A stretch of DNA of 64,000 nucleotides from Paraburkholderia susongensis (GTDB lineage: Bacteria > Pseudomonadota > Gammaproteobacteria > Burkholderiales > Burkholderiaceae). Below, in pieces: positions 19,035-29,628 of the stretch (position 1 is its first letter; every line of letters starts with the position of its first letter). The notes under the pieces were generated by a model that was not told the origin of the DNA, made no database searches, and saw only the letters and a list, made by a program, of their open reading frames with translations. The DNA lies in the NCBI RefSeq assembly GCF_900177725.1, contig NZ_FXAT01000004.1:62001-126000 (forward strand), given 5' to 3'. A program made the position numbers and the translations under genes.

Positions 19035-21131
19035 TCAGCGGGATGAACCCGGTTTCTGCGGCGTCGAGCTGTTCGAGCCCGGCGCGTTGCGGCGGCGCAC
19101 GGTCGGCTTCGCGCGTCCCTGCGCACCGGCCGCAGCCGATGCCTTCGCGCCCGCCTTTGCACCTGCCTTCGAGCTGGCCTTCGCGGCGGCGATGGCCTGG
19201 GCGGTGTCGGTCGCGGCGTCGTCGTCGCTCATGCTGTTGCCAAGAGCGGCGGCCGAGCCCGCCGTGGCCGCTTGCGGACGCCACACCTGGCCGATCGACA
19301 GCGACTTCAGCTTCTTCTTGCCGCCGTACCAGAAGTTGACCACGCCGCGCGAGAAGAACACCGCCGAGAACATCGACGTCAGAATGCCGATACAGTGGAC
19401 GATCGCGAAGCCGCGCACCGGCCCGGAGCCGAACGCGAGCAGCGCGAGGCCGGCGATCAGCGTGGTCACGTTCGAGTCGAGAATCGTCGCCCAGGCATGC
19501 GCGTAGCCGTTCTGGATCGCCAGTTGCGGCGGCGCGCCGTGGCGCAGTTCTTCACGTACGCGTTCGTTGATGAGCACGTTCGCGTCGATCGCCATACCGA
19601 GCGCGAGCGCGATAGCCGCGATACCCGGCAACGTGAGCGTGGCCTGCAGCATCGACAGCACCGCGACCAGCAGCAGCAGGTTCACCGAGAGGCCGATCAT
19701 CGAGATCACGCCGAACAGCATGTAGTACGCGATCATGAACACGGCGATGGCCGCGAAGCCCCACACGACCGAGTGGAAGCCCTTCTTGATGTTGTCGGCG
19801 CCGAGGCTCGGGCCGATCGTGCGTTCCTCGATGATTTCCATCGGCGCGGCGAGCGAACCGGCGCGCAGCAGCAGCGCGAGGTCGGCGGCGGCTTGCGGCG
19901 TGGGCTGACCAGTGATCTGGAAGCGGTCGCCCAGTTCCGACTGAATGGTCGCGACCGTCAGCACTTCGCCCTTGCCGCGCTCGAACAGCACCATCGCCAT
20001 CGGCTTGCCGATGTTGTCGCGCGACACGCTGCGCACCGCGCGGCCACCGGCCGAGTCGAGGCGGATGTTGACCGACGGGCGTTGGTGCTCGTCGAAGCCC
20101 GCCGACGCGTCGATGATGCGGTCGCCAGTGAAGATCACCTGCTTGCGCAGCATGACGGGCGCCTGATTGCCTTGCGTGAAGAGCTCGTCGCCCGGCGGCA
20201 CCGGGTCGTTCGGGTTCGGGTGCAGATTGTTCGGATCGGCGAGACGCGCTTCGAGCGTGGCCGTGCGGCCGATGATGTCCTTCGCCTTCGCGGTGTCCTG
20301 CACGCCCGGCAGCTCGACCACGATGCGGTCCGTGCCCTGCTGCTGGATCACCGGCTCGGCCACGCCGAGTTCGTTCACGCGGTTATGCAGCGTCGTGATG
20401 TTCTGCTTGAGCGCGGCGTCCTGCACCGTGCGCTGCACGGCCGGCGTGAACGTGCCGACGAGCTGCACGCCGCCGTCCGCGCCCGTGTTCGCCTGCGAAG
20501 CCCACTGGAGCTCGCTGACGCTGCGGGTGAGCAGCTTGAGCGCCGCGTCGGCCGTAGCCTGATCGGCCAGATTCACCACCACCGACTGGTTCACGCGATT
20601 CACGCCGCCGTCGCGGACGTTGTTGTCACGCAGCAGCGTGCGCACATCCGAAGCGTCCGAGTCGAGCTTCTTGTTGAGCGCGCCGGCCATGTCGACCTGC
20701 AGCAGGAAGTGCACGCCGCCGCGCAGATCGAGACCGAGGTACATCGGCAGTGCGCGCAGCGCGGTCAGCCAGTTCGGCGACGCGCTTTGCAGGTTCAGTG
20801 CGACGATGTACTGCGGATCGCTCGGGTCGCTATTGAGCGACTTCTGCAGCAGGTCCTTCACGCGCAGTTGCGTGTCGGTGTCCGTCAGGCGCACGCGGAT
20901 GTTCGCGTTGTTCTGCGAGTTGTCGAACGTGACGGCGGTCGGCTTGATCTGATTGGCGGCGAGCGCGGCTTCGACCGACGCGAGCGTCGCGGAGTCGAGC
21001 CTGACCGTCGCCTTGCCGCTCGACACCTGCACCGCCGGCGCTTCGCCGTACAGATTGGGCAGCGTGTACACGAGGCCGATGACCAGAGCCACCAGCATCA
21101 CGGCGTATTTCCAGAGGGGGTAGCGATTCAT
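19035..21131 (-). CDS. secD: Protein translocase subunit SecD with long basic C-terminal tail
   Basis: A 698-residue SecD. The start at 21131 (MNRYPLWKYAVMLV) is the family start, and an earlier in-frame ATG would add a non-conserved leader. TM1 is followed by a large periplasmic domain with GLDLRGGVHFLLQVD, then five C-terminal helices with the ALGMAIDANVLINERVREEL segment. The last ~85 residues, after the final helix and GGKKKLKSLSIG, are Ala/Lys/Ser/Arg-rich (KASSKAGAKAGAKASAAAG, KPTVRRRNAPGS) and are not part of the usual SecD, making the protein longer than E. coli SecD (615). The tail should be cytoplasmic and is probably disordered. The gene lies 118 bp after yajC and 18 bp before secF. 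Confidence 0.96.
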   Translation of the reverse strand: MNRYPLWKYAVMLVALVIGLVYTLPNLYGEAPAVQVSSGKATVRLDSATLASVEAALAANQIKPTAVTFDNSQNNANIRVRLTDTDTQLRVKDLLQKSLNSDPSDPQYIVALNLQSASPNWLTALRALPMYLGLDLRGGVHFLLQVDMAGALNKKLDSDASDVRTLLRDNNVRDGGVNRVNQSVVVNLADQATADAALKLLTRSVSELQWASQANTGADGGVQLVGTFTPAVQRTVQDAALKQNITTLHNRVNELGVAEPVIQQQGTDRIVVELPGVQDTAKAKDIIGRTATLEARLADPNNLHPNPNDPVPPGDELFTQGNQAPVMLRKQVIFTGDRIIDASAGFDEHQRPSVNIRLDSAGGRAVRSVSRDNIGKPMAMVLFERGKGEVLTVATIQSELGDRFQITGQPTPQAAADLALLLRAGSLAAPMEIIEERTIGPSLGADNIKKGFHSVVWGFAAIAVFMIAYYMLFGVISMIGLSVNLLLLVAVLSMLQATLTLPGIAAIALALGMAIDANVLINERVREELRHGAPPQLAIQNGYAHAWATILDSNVTTLIAGLALLAFGSGPVRGFAIVHCIGILTSMFSAVFFSRGVVNFWYGGKKKLKSLSIGQVWRPQAATAGSAAALGNSMSDDDAATDTAQAIAAAKASSKAGAKAGAKASAAAGAQGRAKPTVRRRNAPGSNSSTPQKPGSSR

Positions 21132-21249
21132 GAGTGGTCCAACGGGAAGGTTGGCTTGGATGCGATGCGTCCGGCGATGAGCGCTGGCGACTCGGCGCAC
21201 TGTGGCGCGAAGTGCCGGCGAGGCCGTGCCGGACGCAGGAGAGCAGGCC

Positions 21250-21579
21250 TTACAGCGACTTGATCGTGCCCTTCGGCAGAATCGTCGTGACCGACGCTTT
21301 TTGCACGGTGATTTCGGTGCCTTCCGAGATTTCGATGCCGACGTAGGCTTCGCCCACCTTCGTCACCTTGCCGACGATACCGCCGTTCGTCACGACTTCA
21401 TCGCCCTTGGCCATCGCTGCGAGCATGTTGCGATGTTCCTTCTGGCGCTTCATTTGCGGGCGGATCATGATGAAGTACAGCACGCCGAACATCAGGATCA
21501 GCGGCAGGAAGCTCATCAGGTTCGATTCGATACCACCTGCTGCAGCGCCTTGCGCGAAGGCATTGGAAATGAACGACAC
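21250..21579 (-). CDS. yajC: Preprotein translocase accessory subunit YajC
   Basis: A 109-residue single-pass membrane protein matching YajC, with a transmembrane segment LMSFLPLILMFGVLYFIMI followed by RPQMKRQKEHRNML, the conserved basic stretch. A GTG start at 21579 is preferred because it is preceded by GGAGAGACCAAC and gives VSFISNAFAQ and the E. coli length. An ATG 24 bases upstream would add MTDNGETN. YajC associates with SecDF and AcrB in other bacteria. A 253-bp gap with a 7-bp hairpin (21800-21820) separates it from tgt, so yajC-secD-secF may have its own promoter. Confidence 0.95.
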   Translation of the reverse strand: MSFISNAFAQGAAAGGIESNLMSFLPLILMFGVLYFIMIRPQMKRQKEHRNMLAAMAKGDEVVTNGGIVGKVTKVGEAYVGIEISEGTEITVQKASVTTILPKGTIKSL

Positions 21580-21832
21580 GTTGGTCTCTCCGTTATCAGT
21601 CAAACGACAAAAAAATCAGCCGATTATTCTACCACCGGCCGCAGGCGCGCCGGCGCGGCGAATTGGCTTTGCGATCAACCGTTTAAAGCCGCGCTTTCAG
21701 TGCGTGCGTCGAGTCCGCGCAATGAATCCCACATTGAATCCGTTTCCGGCCGGCGAAAGTTGATTGTAAGTTTTCTGCGCGCTCCGGTGGGCGGCCGCAC
21801 GGATTCTTCTGTGGAATCCGCGCGCCGCGCCG

Positions 21833-23188
<1,356 letters not shown>

Positions 23189-24247
23189 TCAAACGTTGCG
23201 GCGCGTCAGCAGCATCGCGTCGCCGTAGCTGAAAAAGCGGTAACGCTCTTCGATCGCGTGACGATATGCCGCGCGAATCGTCTCGACGCCCGCGAACGCC
23301 GACACCAGCATCAGCAACGTCGACTTCGGCAGATGGAAATTCGTCACCAGCCGGTCGACCACGCGGAACCGGTAACCCGGCGTGATGAAGATGTCGGTTT
23401 CCGCGCTGGCCGCGGCGAGCGGCCGGCCGGCCGCGTCGGCGTCGCGCGCGGCGGCTTCGAGCGCGCGCATCGAGGTCGTGCCCACCGCGATCACGCGGTT
23501 GCCGCGCGCCTTCGTCGCGGCGATTTTGTCGGCGAGCGCTTGCGGCAGGTGATACCACTCGCTGTGCATCTTGTGCTCGGCGATCTTCTCGACCCGCACC
23601 GGCTGGAACGTGCCCGCGCCGACATGCAGCGTGAGCGTCGCGCGCGCGACGCCGCGCGCGTCGAGTTTCGCGAGCAGCGCGTCGTCGAAATGCAGGCCGG
23701 CAGTGGGCGCGGCGACCGCGCCGGGGTTTTGCGCGAACACCGTCTGATAGCGGGTTTCGTCGGTTGCGTCGGGATCGTGCTCGATGTACGGCGGCAGCGG
23801 CAGGCGGCCGTATCGTTCGATCAGCGTGAGGCAATCGGCGGGGAAATGCAGCGTGTAGAACGGATCGACGCGCTCGCCGACCGTGACCTCGAACGCGTCC
23901 GCGAGACGGATCGTGGTGCCTGGCTGCGGGCTTTTGCTCGCGCGGATTTGCGCGAGCGCGGTGCGCTCGCCGGTGAGGCGCTCCACGAGCACTTCGATCC
24001 TGCCGCCGCTCGCCTTCACGCCGAAGAAGCGCGCCTTCAGGACTTTGGTATCGTTGAAGACGAGCAGATCGCCCGGCGCGATGCACTCGGGCAGCTCGGT
24101 GAAGTGGCGGTCGGTCAGACTCGCGGCGCCGTCGGGGCGGCCTGTGCCGTCCACGTCGAGCAGACGGCTCGCGCTGCGCTCGGGCAGCGCGACTTGCGCG
24201 ATCAGCTCGGGTGGCAGATCGAAATCGAAATCGGAAAGCGTAAACAT
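23189..24247 (-). CDS. queA: S-adenosylmethionine:tRNA ribosyltransferase-isomerase
   Basis: A 352-residue QueA, which transfers and isomerises the ribosyl group of SAM onto preQ1-modified tRNA to give epoxyqueuosine. The ATG at 24247 begins [18 protein letters not shown], the usual start. Conserved QueA blocks are [46 protein letters not shown] and a C-terminal [12 protein letters not shown]. It is first in the queA-tgt-yajC-secDF cluster and divergent from recG across 174 bp, which should contain both promoters. Confidence 0.97.
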   Translation of the reverse strand: MFTLSDFDFDLPPELIAQVALPERSASRLLDVDGTGRPDGAASLTDRHFTELPECIAPGDLLVFNDTKVLKARFFGVKASGGRIEVLVERLTGERTALAQIRASKSPQPGTTIRLADAFEVTVGERVDPFYTLHFPADCLTLIERYGRLPLPPYIEHDPDATDETRYQTVFAQNPGAVAAPTAGLHFDDALLAKLDARGVARATLTLHVGAGTFQPVRVEKIAEHKMHSEWYHLPQALADKIAATKARGNRVIAVGTTSMRALEAAARDADAAGRPLAAASAETDIFITPGYRFRVVDRLVTNFHLPKSTLLMLVSAFAGVETIRAAYRHAIEERYRFFSYGDAMLLTRRNV

Positions 24248-24421
24248 GCGAACGACTGGAAGCGAATTGAGACTGAATTGAGCCGCGGCGGGAGCCGGGC
24301 CGCTATGATGGCGGGACGCCCGCACGGCCCGCGCGCGCCCTGTGCCGCAGCCTGTATGCGCTAACGCGCGGCGCGGCCTTTTCTTTCGACAGCAGCCGAT
24401 ATTGTACTTGCGAAGCAGCCC

Positions 24422-26692
24422 ATGCCTTTGTCCGACCGCCGATTGTCCCTAGCCACCCGCGAAGCGGGCACCGAACCGCGGCGCGGCGGCGCGCGGGGCG
24501 AAGCGGCGGAAAGCGGCGTGGCGCAAGGCGGATCGGGTGGTGCGGACGGCAGCGTGATGGCGGCGGGCCGCCATGCCGAGCCGCGTGGCGAAGACAGCGG
24601 CGGCGGGGCCAAACCCACCGCCAAAGCGCCGGTCAAACCCGCCGACAAACTCGCCAAACTCGGCCTCACACGCGACATCGACCTCGTGCTGCATCTGCCG
24701 ATGCGCTATGAGGACGAAACCTCGCTCACGCCGATCGGACACCTGCTGCCCGGCGGCATCGCGCAAACCGAAGGCGTGGTGTTCGACAACGAGATCGCGT
24801 ACCGGCCGCGCCGGCAGCTCCTCGTGAAGCTGCGCGACGACGCCGGCGACGAACTCGTGCTGCGCTTTCTGAATTTCTACGGCTCGCAGGTCAAGCAGAT
24901 GGCGCCCGGCGCCCGGCTGCGCGTGCGCGGCGACGTGCGCGGCGGCTTCTTCGGCATGGAGATGGTGCATCCGGCCGTGCGCGTCGTCGACGCGGATACG
25001 CCGCTGCCGCAGGCGCTGACGCCGGTTTATCCGAGCACCGCGGGCGTGTCGCAGGCGTATCTGCGCAAGGCGATCGACAACGCGCTCGCGCGCACCTCGC
25101 TGCCGGAGCTGCTGCCCGCGGCGGTCGCGCGCGCGTTTCTCGAGCCGCTCGGCGTGCCGGCGCTGATGGACGCGGTGCGCACGCTGCATCATCCGGGCGC
25201 GCAGTCCGACGAAACCGCGCTGATCGACGGCACGCATCCGGCCTGGGTGCGCATCAAGTTCGAGGAACTGCTCGCGCAGCAGATGTCGCTCAAGCGCGCC
25301 CACGACGAGCGCCGCACGCGCGCCGCACCGGCCATGCCGCGCCGCAAGCTCGGCGACGAAGCAGCGCTGGTCGCGCGGCTTCTGAAGGCGCTGCCGTTTT
25401 CGCTGACGGCCGCGCAGGAGCGCGTCGGTGGCGAGATCGCGCTCGATCTGACCCAGCCGCATCCGATGCAGCGGCTCTTGCAAGGCGACGTCGGCAGCGG
25501 CAAAACGATCGTCGCGGCGCTCGCCGCCGCGCAGGCGATCGACGCCGGCTACCAGGCCGCGCTGATGGCGCCCACCGAAATCCTCGCCGAGCAGCACGCG
25601 CGCAAACTGCGCGGCTGGCTGGAGCCGCTCGGCGTGAGCGTCGCGTGGCTCGCGGGCAGTCTGAAGACGAAGGAGAAGCGCGCCGCGATCGAAGCCGCCG
25701 CGCTCGGCACCGCGCAGCTCGTGATCGGCACGCACGCGATCATTCAGGACGCGGTGGAGTTCGCGCGGCTCGGGCTCGTGATCGTCGACGAACAGCACCG
25801 CTTCGGTGTCGCGCAGCGGCTCGCGCTGCGCGCCAAGGCGCAAAACGCGGCCGATGGCGCACACGATTTCCAGCCGCATCAGCTCATGATGTCCGCGACG
25901 CCGATTCCGCGTACGCTCGCAATGACCTACTACGCCGACCTCGACGTCTCGACGATCGACGAACTGCCGCCCGGCCGCACGCCGATCCTGACGAAGCTCG
26001 TCTCCGACGCGCGCCGCGAAGAGGTGATCGGCCGCGTGCGCGAGGCGGCGCTGACGGGGCGCCAGGTCTACTGGGTGTGTCCGCTGATCGAGGAAAGCGA
26101 GACCTTGCAACTGCAGACCGCGGTCGAGACCTACGAAACGCTCGTGGCCGCGTTGCCTGAACTGAAGGTCGGGCTCGTGCACGGGCGTCTCGCGCCCGCC
26201 GAGAAGGCTGCCGTGATGGACGCGTTCTCGCGCGGCGAGATTCAGCTATTGGTCGCGACGACGGTGATCGAAGTGGGCGTCGACGTGCCGAACGCGTCGT
26301 TGATGGTGATCGAGCATGCGGAGCGATTCGGCCTCGCGCAGCTGCATCAGTTGCGCGGACGGGTGGGGCGAGGCACCGCCGCGTCGGTCTGCGTGCTGCT
26401 CTACACGGGACCGCTGTCGATGACCGCGCGCGCGCGTCTGCAAACGATGCGCGAGACCACCGACGGCTTCGAGATCGCGCGGCGCGACCTCGAGATTCGC
26501 GGGCCGGGCGAGTTTCTGGGCGCGCGGCAGTCGGGCGCGGCGATGCTGCGCTTCGCCGACCTGCAAAACGATCAGTGGCTGATCGAGCCGGCGCGCGAGG
26601 CGGCGGCGCTGTTGCTCGACAAGTATCCCGACGTGGTTTTGCAGCATCTCGCGCGCTGGCTCGGGGCGCGCGAGCAATATCTGAAGGCGTGA
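24422..26692 (+). CDS. recG: ATP-dependent DNA helicase RecG
   Basis: A 756-residue RecG, the branch-migration and fork-reversal helicase. The wedge (OB-fold) domain is at about residues 70-200. Walker A GDVGSGKT is at 355-362, followed by [10 protein letters not shown] (Walker B), MSATPIPRT and the C-terminal motifs [16 protein letters not shown] and [10 protein letters not shown]. coli RecG is 693 residues. The first ~65 residues here are Gly/Arg/Ala-rich and dispensable-looking, and M46 ([12 protein letters not shown]) is a possible alternative start. oxyR follows in the same direction about 210 bp later with its own operator-like region. The recG-oxyR pairing is known in Burkholderia. Confidence 0.96.
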   Translation: MPLSDRRLSLATREAGTEPRRGGARGEAAESGVAQGGSGGADGSVMAAGRHAEPRGEDSGGGAKPTAKAPVKPADKLAKLGLTRDIDLVLHLPMRYEDETSLTPIGHLLPGGIAQTEGVVFDNEIAYRPRRQLLVKLRDDAGDELVLRFLNFYGSQVKQMAPGARLRVRGDVRGGFFGMEMVHPAVRVVDADTPLPQALTPVYPSTAGVSQAYLRKAIDNALARTSLPELLPAAVARAFLEPLGVPALMDAVRTLHHPGAQSDETALIDGTHPAWVRIKFEELLAQQMSLKRAHDERRTRAAPAMPRRKLGDEAALVARLLKALPFSLTAAQERVGGEIALDLTQPHPMQRLLQGDVGSGKTIVAALAAAQAIDAGYQAALMAPTEILAEQHARKLRGWLEPLGVSVAWLAGSLKTKEKRAAIEAAALGTAQLVIGTHAIIQDAVEFARLGLVIVDEQHRFGVAQRLALRAKAQNAADGAHDFQPHQLMMSATPIPRTLAMTYYADLDVSTIDELPPGRTPILTKLVSDARREEVIGRVREAALTGRQVYWVCPLIEESETLQLQTAVETYETLVAALPELKVGLVHGRLAPAEKAAVMDAFSRGEIQLLVATTVIEVGVDVPNASLMVIEHAERFGLAQLHQLRGRVGRGTAASVCVLLYTGPLSMTARARLQTMRETTDGFEIARRDLEIRGPGEFLGARQSGAAMLRFADLQNDQWLIEPAREAAALLLDKYPDVVLQHLARWLGAREQYLKA

Positions 26693-26861
26693 TGGCGGGT
26701 GCGCAGGCGGGCCTGCTGGCGCATGCGGGTTCGGCTTGACGATGCGCATGACGCGCGCGTTCAGGGACGCGTTCAGGCGCTATTCATGCGCCGTGTGCCA
26801 AAACACTGGCGCAGGTCCGCTGAAAAGCCGGAAAGGCTGGCGAACCGACCCCATAGGGTGT

Positions 26862-26898
26862 ATAACTAGAACCTATCGAATCCATCGTACTGATTGAT
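26862..26898 (+). promoter_or_regulatory. Candidate OxyR operator upstream of oxyR
   Basis: The 15-mer ATAACTAGAACCTAT (26862-26876) matches 9 of the 10 defined positions of the OxyR half-site consensus ATAGnTnnnAnCTAT. Seven bases later a poorer second half-site (26884-26898) ends 6 bp before the oxyR ATG. This would fit OxyR autoregulation. The call rests on the known consensus. Promoter elements overlap it but are not clear. Confidence 0.5.
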
Positions 26899-26904
26899 CC
26901 CCGA

Positions 26905-27864
26905 ATGACGCTCACCGAATTGAAATACATCGTGGCGGTAGCCCGCGAGCGGCACTTCGGCCGGGCCGCCGAAGCGTGTTTCGTCAGCCAGCCCACGTTG
27001 TCCGTCGCCATCAAGAAGCTCGAGGACGAGCTGAACGTGCAGATTTTCGAGCGCGGCACGAGCGAGGTCAGCGTCACGCCGATCGGCGAACAGATCGTCA
27101 CGCAGGCCCAGCGCGTGCTCGAACAGACGCTCGCGATCAAGGAAATCGCCAAGCAGGGCAAAGACCCGCTGATCGGCCCGTTGCGGCTTGGCGTGATCTA
27201 TACGATCGGGCCGTATCTGCTGCCCACGCTCGTCAAGCAGATGATCCAGCGCGTCCCGCAGATGCCGCTGATGCTGCAGGAGAACTACACGCTCAAGCTG
27301 ATCGAGCTGCTCAAGCAGGGCGAAATCGACGTTGCCATCATGGCGCTGCCGTTTCCCGAAACGGGCCTGATGCTGCGCTCACTCTATGACGAGCCGTTCG
27401 TCGTCGCGCTGCCGTCCGGTCACGCATGGGAAAACCGTCCGAAGATCGACCCCGACGACCTGAAGCAGGAAACCATGCTGCTGCTCGGCAGCGGTCACTG
27501 CTTCCGCGATCACGTGCTCGGCGTGTGTCCGGAGCTGATGCGTTTTTCGCAGAACGCGGACGGCATCCAGAAGACCTTCGAGGGCTCGTCGCTCGAGACG
27601 ATTCGACATATGGTCGCGAGCGGCGTCGGCATCACCGTGCTGCCGCGTATGTCGGTGCACGAGGTCAAGCCACATGCGGCCGGCATCGACGCGGGCCTGC
27701 TCAGCTACGTCGCGTTCGACGAACCCGTGCCTGACCGGCGTGTCGTGCTCGCGTGGCGCAAGAGCTTCACGCGCATGCCCGCGATCGACGCCATCTGCGA
27801 AGCGGTTGCCGCCTGCGATCTGCCGGGCGTCACGAAGCTCGATCTGCAGGCTGCCGTCAGCTGA
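26905..27864 (+). CDS. oxyR: Hydrogen-peroxide sensor regulator OxyR
   Basis: A 319-residue LysR-type regulator. The N-terminal winged HTH is at residues ~3-60 (TELKYIVAVARERHFGRAAE, SQPTLSVAIKKLE). The redox pair C199 (GSGHCF) and C208 (LGVCPE) sits exactly at the E. coli OxyR numbering with the same spacing, which identifies it as OxyR rather than another LysR protein. On peroxide, these two cysteines form the activating disulfide. A typical target, dps, is downstream. The adjacent recG-oxyR arrangement is as in Burkholderia, but katG, which follows oxyR in B. pseudomallei, is absent here. It is terminated by a hairpin at 27879. Confidence 0.96.
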   Translation: MTLTELKYIVAVARERHFGRAAEACFVSQPTLSVAIKKLEDELNVQIFERGTSEVSVTPIGEQIVTQAQRVLEQTLAIKEIAKQGKDPLIGPLRLGVIYTIGPYLLPTLVKQMIQRVPQMPLMLQENYTLKLIELLKQGEIDVAIMALPFPETGLMLRSLYDEPFVVALPSGHAWENRPKIDPDDLKQETMLLLGSGHCFRDHVLGVCPELMRFSQNADGIQKTFEGSSLETIRHMVASGVGITVLPRMSVHEVKPHAAGIDAGLLSYVAFDEPVPDRRVVLAWRKSFTRMPAIDAICEAVAACDLPGVTKLDLQAAVS

Positions 27865-27878
27865 CGGCGCCGCATCTG

Positions 27879-27909
27879 CACGGGCGCCGACCTCCCGGCG
27901 CCCGTGTTT
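27879..27909 (+). terminator. Terminator after oxyR
   Basis: CACGGGCGCC (27879-27888) pairs perfectly with GGCGCCCGTG (27897-27906) across an 8-base loop, followed by TTT. It lies 15 bp after the oxyR stop. Confidence 0.75.
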
Positions 27910-27930
27910 CAGAAAAGCATGCAAGCCCTA

Positions 27931-27960
27931 TTGAATAGATTAAATTAATCAAACTATATT
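27931..27960 (+). promoter_or_regulatory. Sigma70-like promoter in an AT-rich palindromic patch between oxyR and dps
   Basis: TTGAAT (27931-27936) and TATATT (27955-27960), spaced 18 bp, make a good sigma70 promoter. The patch 27930-27985 is strikingly AT-rich for this genome. It contains the palindrome GATTAAATTAATC (27938-27950) and the inverted repeat AACTAT...ATAGTT (27952-27971), which could be operator sites. It faces the small ORF at 28075. Confidence 0.55.
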
Positions 27961-28074
27961 CGTTGATAGTTTTTGATATAGTTTCCTCCACGGATCACCC
28001 GATCCCCTTATTTCGTAAGGCTCAGCCCTCGGACCTGACGCTCGGGGTTCGAGACAAGCCAGGAGGAAAACATC

Positions 28075-28194
28075 ATGCAAGCGGATTCGCAGCCTATTCA
28101 AGTTCCCAGCGTGGCGCCGGCCACGACCGTCGCCGCGTCGAGCATTCGCACCATTGCGGTGGCCTTGCTGGTCGACCGGGTTCTGGCCGCCTAG
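28075..28194 (+). CDS. Small ORF, 39 residues, strong ribosome site
   Basis: This short reading frame has a textbook AGGAGG (28061-28066) eight bases before ATG. The product starts MQADSQPIQVPSVAP, is neutral, Ala/Val/Thr-rich, and ends in a hydrophobic stretch (RTIAVALLVDRVLAA) just before TAG. It is not recognised. The promoter-like patch at 27931, the ~115-base leader and the strong Shine-Dalgarno suggest real expression. It could be a small membrane-associated protein, a leader peptide or a decayed gene, since the frame ends within a hydrophobic segment. It sits between oxyR and dps, so a link to oxidative stress is conceivable but only by position. Confidence 0.5.
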   Translation: MQADSQPIQVPSVAPATTVAASSIRTIAVALLVDRVLAA

Positions 28195-28317
28195 CGCGCC
28201 GGGTCATTGCTGGCGTACGCATATCCGAATGCACGCATCACCGGTGCTGAAGCCGCGAAGATGATCGTCGCAGACCGCGAAAGCGCGTAGCGCGATCTGG
28301 TCGATAGCATCGATGCG

Positions 28318-28350
28318 CAGGCCATAAACAGGCCATAAACAGGCCATGAG
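28318..28350 (+). repeat. Three tandem 11-bp repeats
   Basis: CAGGCCATAAA is repeated at 28318-28328 and 28329-28339, with a third copy differing in its last three bases (28340-28350). It lies between the two small ORFs. Function unknown. Confidence 0.8.
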
Positions 28351-28437
28351 CAGCAGGTAGCAAAACAGCAGCAAGGCAATAGACGGGCGGGGCGCAACGG
28401 CGCTTCGCCAGTAACGATACGAACCGGGAGCACGATC

Positions 28438-28596
28438 ATGATTCAGATGATGATGGCAACCACCGGTCGCTCGGCCGCCGCACGCGATACGCAACGGCGG
28501 TACCGCCTGGCGATGCGCCGGGCGATCGGCTTCGCGATCGTCGTGGGCGGCTTCGCAGTGATCGTCGCGCAGGCGCTGCAGCATGCGTTCGGTTGA
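28438..28596 (+). CDS. Small predicted single-pass membrane protein, 52 residues
   Basis: An ATG at 28438, preceded by GGGAG at the right spacing, opens a 52-codon frame. The product has a Met-rich start (MIQMMMATTGR), a strongly basic middle (RDTQRRYRLAMRRA) and one transmembrane helix (IGFAIVVGGFAVIVAQAL). That arrangement, with positive charges before the helix, is typical of small inner-membrane proteins with a cytoplasmic N-terminus. It is not assigned to a known family. It lies between oxyR and dps, downstream of the other small ORF, and both could share the 27931 promoter. Confidence 0.5.
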   Translation: MIQMMMATTGRSAAARDTQRRYRLAMRRAIGFAIVVGGFAVIVAQALQHAFG

Positions 28597-28755
28597 GGGT
28601 AAGCGCGTTGCGCTGGCCGGCATCGCGCATGCCGGTCAACGCGGCGGCAGCGTGGCGGCAAAGTAGTGGCGGCGTAACGGCAAATCAGCGGTACCGTGCC
28701 TTCAGAACTGCGCCAGAGCAAGGCTGCAGGCATGTCACGCGCTGATCCAGCGGAA

Positions 28756-28786
28756 TTTCACGCTACACTCTCGAACGTTTTATATC
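28756..28786 (+). promoter_or_regulatory. Possible dps promoter
   Basis: TTTCAC (28756) and TTATAT (28780) are spaced 18 bp apart about 60 bp upstream of the dps ATG. The match is moderate. No OxyR half-site as good as the one before oxyR was seen here. Confidence 0.35.
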
Positions 28787-28843
28787 TGTTCCTGCATACC
28801 GTCATTTGCCTACCGGTTCGTATCACTCTTAAAAGGAGTCATC

Positions 28844-29338
28844 ATGGCCAAGAAACAAGTCGCCGCAGTACAGCACGTCAACATCGGGATTAACGACAAG
28901 GATCGCAAGAAGATTGCGGAAGGGCTGTCGCGTCTGCTCGCCGACACCTATACGTTGTACCTGAAGACCCACAACTTTCACTGGAACGTCACGGGTCCGA
29001 TGTTCAACACGCTGCATCTGATGTTCGAAACGCAATATAGCGAACTGGCGCTCGCCGTCGATGCGATCGCCGAACGCATTCGCGCGCTGGGTGTCCATGC
29101 GCCGGGCAGCTACAAGGATTTCGCGAAGCTGTCGTCGATTCCCGAAGCGGACGGCGTGCCGGCCGCGGAAGACATGATCCGCCAGCTCGTCGAAGGTCAG
29201 GAAGCCGTGGTGCGCACCGCGCGCGCGATTTTCCCGGCGACGGAAGCCGCGAACGACGAGCCGACCGCCGACCTGCTCACGCAACGCATGCAGACGCACG
29301 AAAAGACTGCGTGGATGCTGCGCTCGCTGCTGGCTTAA
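28844..29338 (+). CDS. dps: Dps-family DNA-binding ferritin-like protein
   Basis: A 164-residue Dps, which forms 12-mers that oxidise and store iron using peroxide and protect DNA. The intersubunit ferroxidase residues are visible as H46 (HNFHW), H58, E62, D73 and E77, with the same spacing as Listeria Dps. The N-terminus [13 protein letters not shown] is short with a few lysines that could contact DNA. AAAAGGAG precedes the ATG. Its position downstream of oxyR fits peroxide induction, and a strong terminator follows at 29472. Confidence 0.95.
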   Translation: MAKKQVAAVQHVNIGINDKDRKKIAEGLSRLLADTYTLYLKTHNFHWNVTGPMFNTLHLMFETQYSELALAVDAIAERIRALGVHAPGSYKDFAKLSSIPEADGVPAAEDMIRQLVEGQEAVVRTARAIFPATEAANDEPTADLLTQRMQTHEKTAWMLRSLLA

Positions 29339-29471
29339 GCCGCGGCTCGCACCTGGTTGCCGCTTCCTTCGTTTGCATGCAGGTTGCGCGTCTCAGGCAG
29401 CGTTTCAGGTTGCGTTCAGGCAATACATGATGCTGCTTTGGGCGACGCCCACGCCCGCATCGCGAAAGAAC

Positions 29472-29506
29472 AAAGCCTCCTTTCAGAAAGGGAGGCTTTT
29501 CTTTTT
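29472..29506 (+). terminator. Terminator between dps and ubiA
   Basis: AAAGCCTCC (from 29472) pairs with GGAGGCTTTT (to 29500), with additional TTT/AAA pairing inside, followed by CTTTTT. It is a strong intrinsic terminator on the plus strand. Confidence 0.85.
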
Positions 29507-29628
29507 CCGCAAAGCCGCGGCGCCGTTCGAATGTGTGCGTCTCTTATGCACGCAGCGCACGAACATGGCCCGCGACGCGCATCCCGTAAAATAGCGGCAC
29601 CGTGTTCGCACTTCACCGAATCCGTCCC

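Noticed and set aside
27937..27985. Tandem OxyR sites in the AT-rich patch after oxyR
   Set aside because: ATAG/CTAT strings occur, but the 15-mer half-site fit is poor and the spacing between them is 8 rather than 7, so it was kept only as an unspecified palindromic promoter region.
28021..28074. Riboswitch in the leader of the 39-codon ORF
   Set aside because: Short complementary strings (CCTCGG / CTCGGGG) are present, but no arrangement matches a riboswitch class I know, and the leader is too short for most.
28204..28623. Minus-strand frame of 139 codons across the oxyR-dps gap
   Set aside because: No ribosome site, Arg/Pro-rich, and opposite to two small plus-strand ORFs that have ribosome sites. 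It is not supported as a gene.
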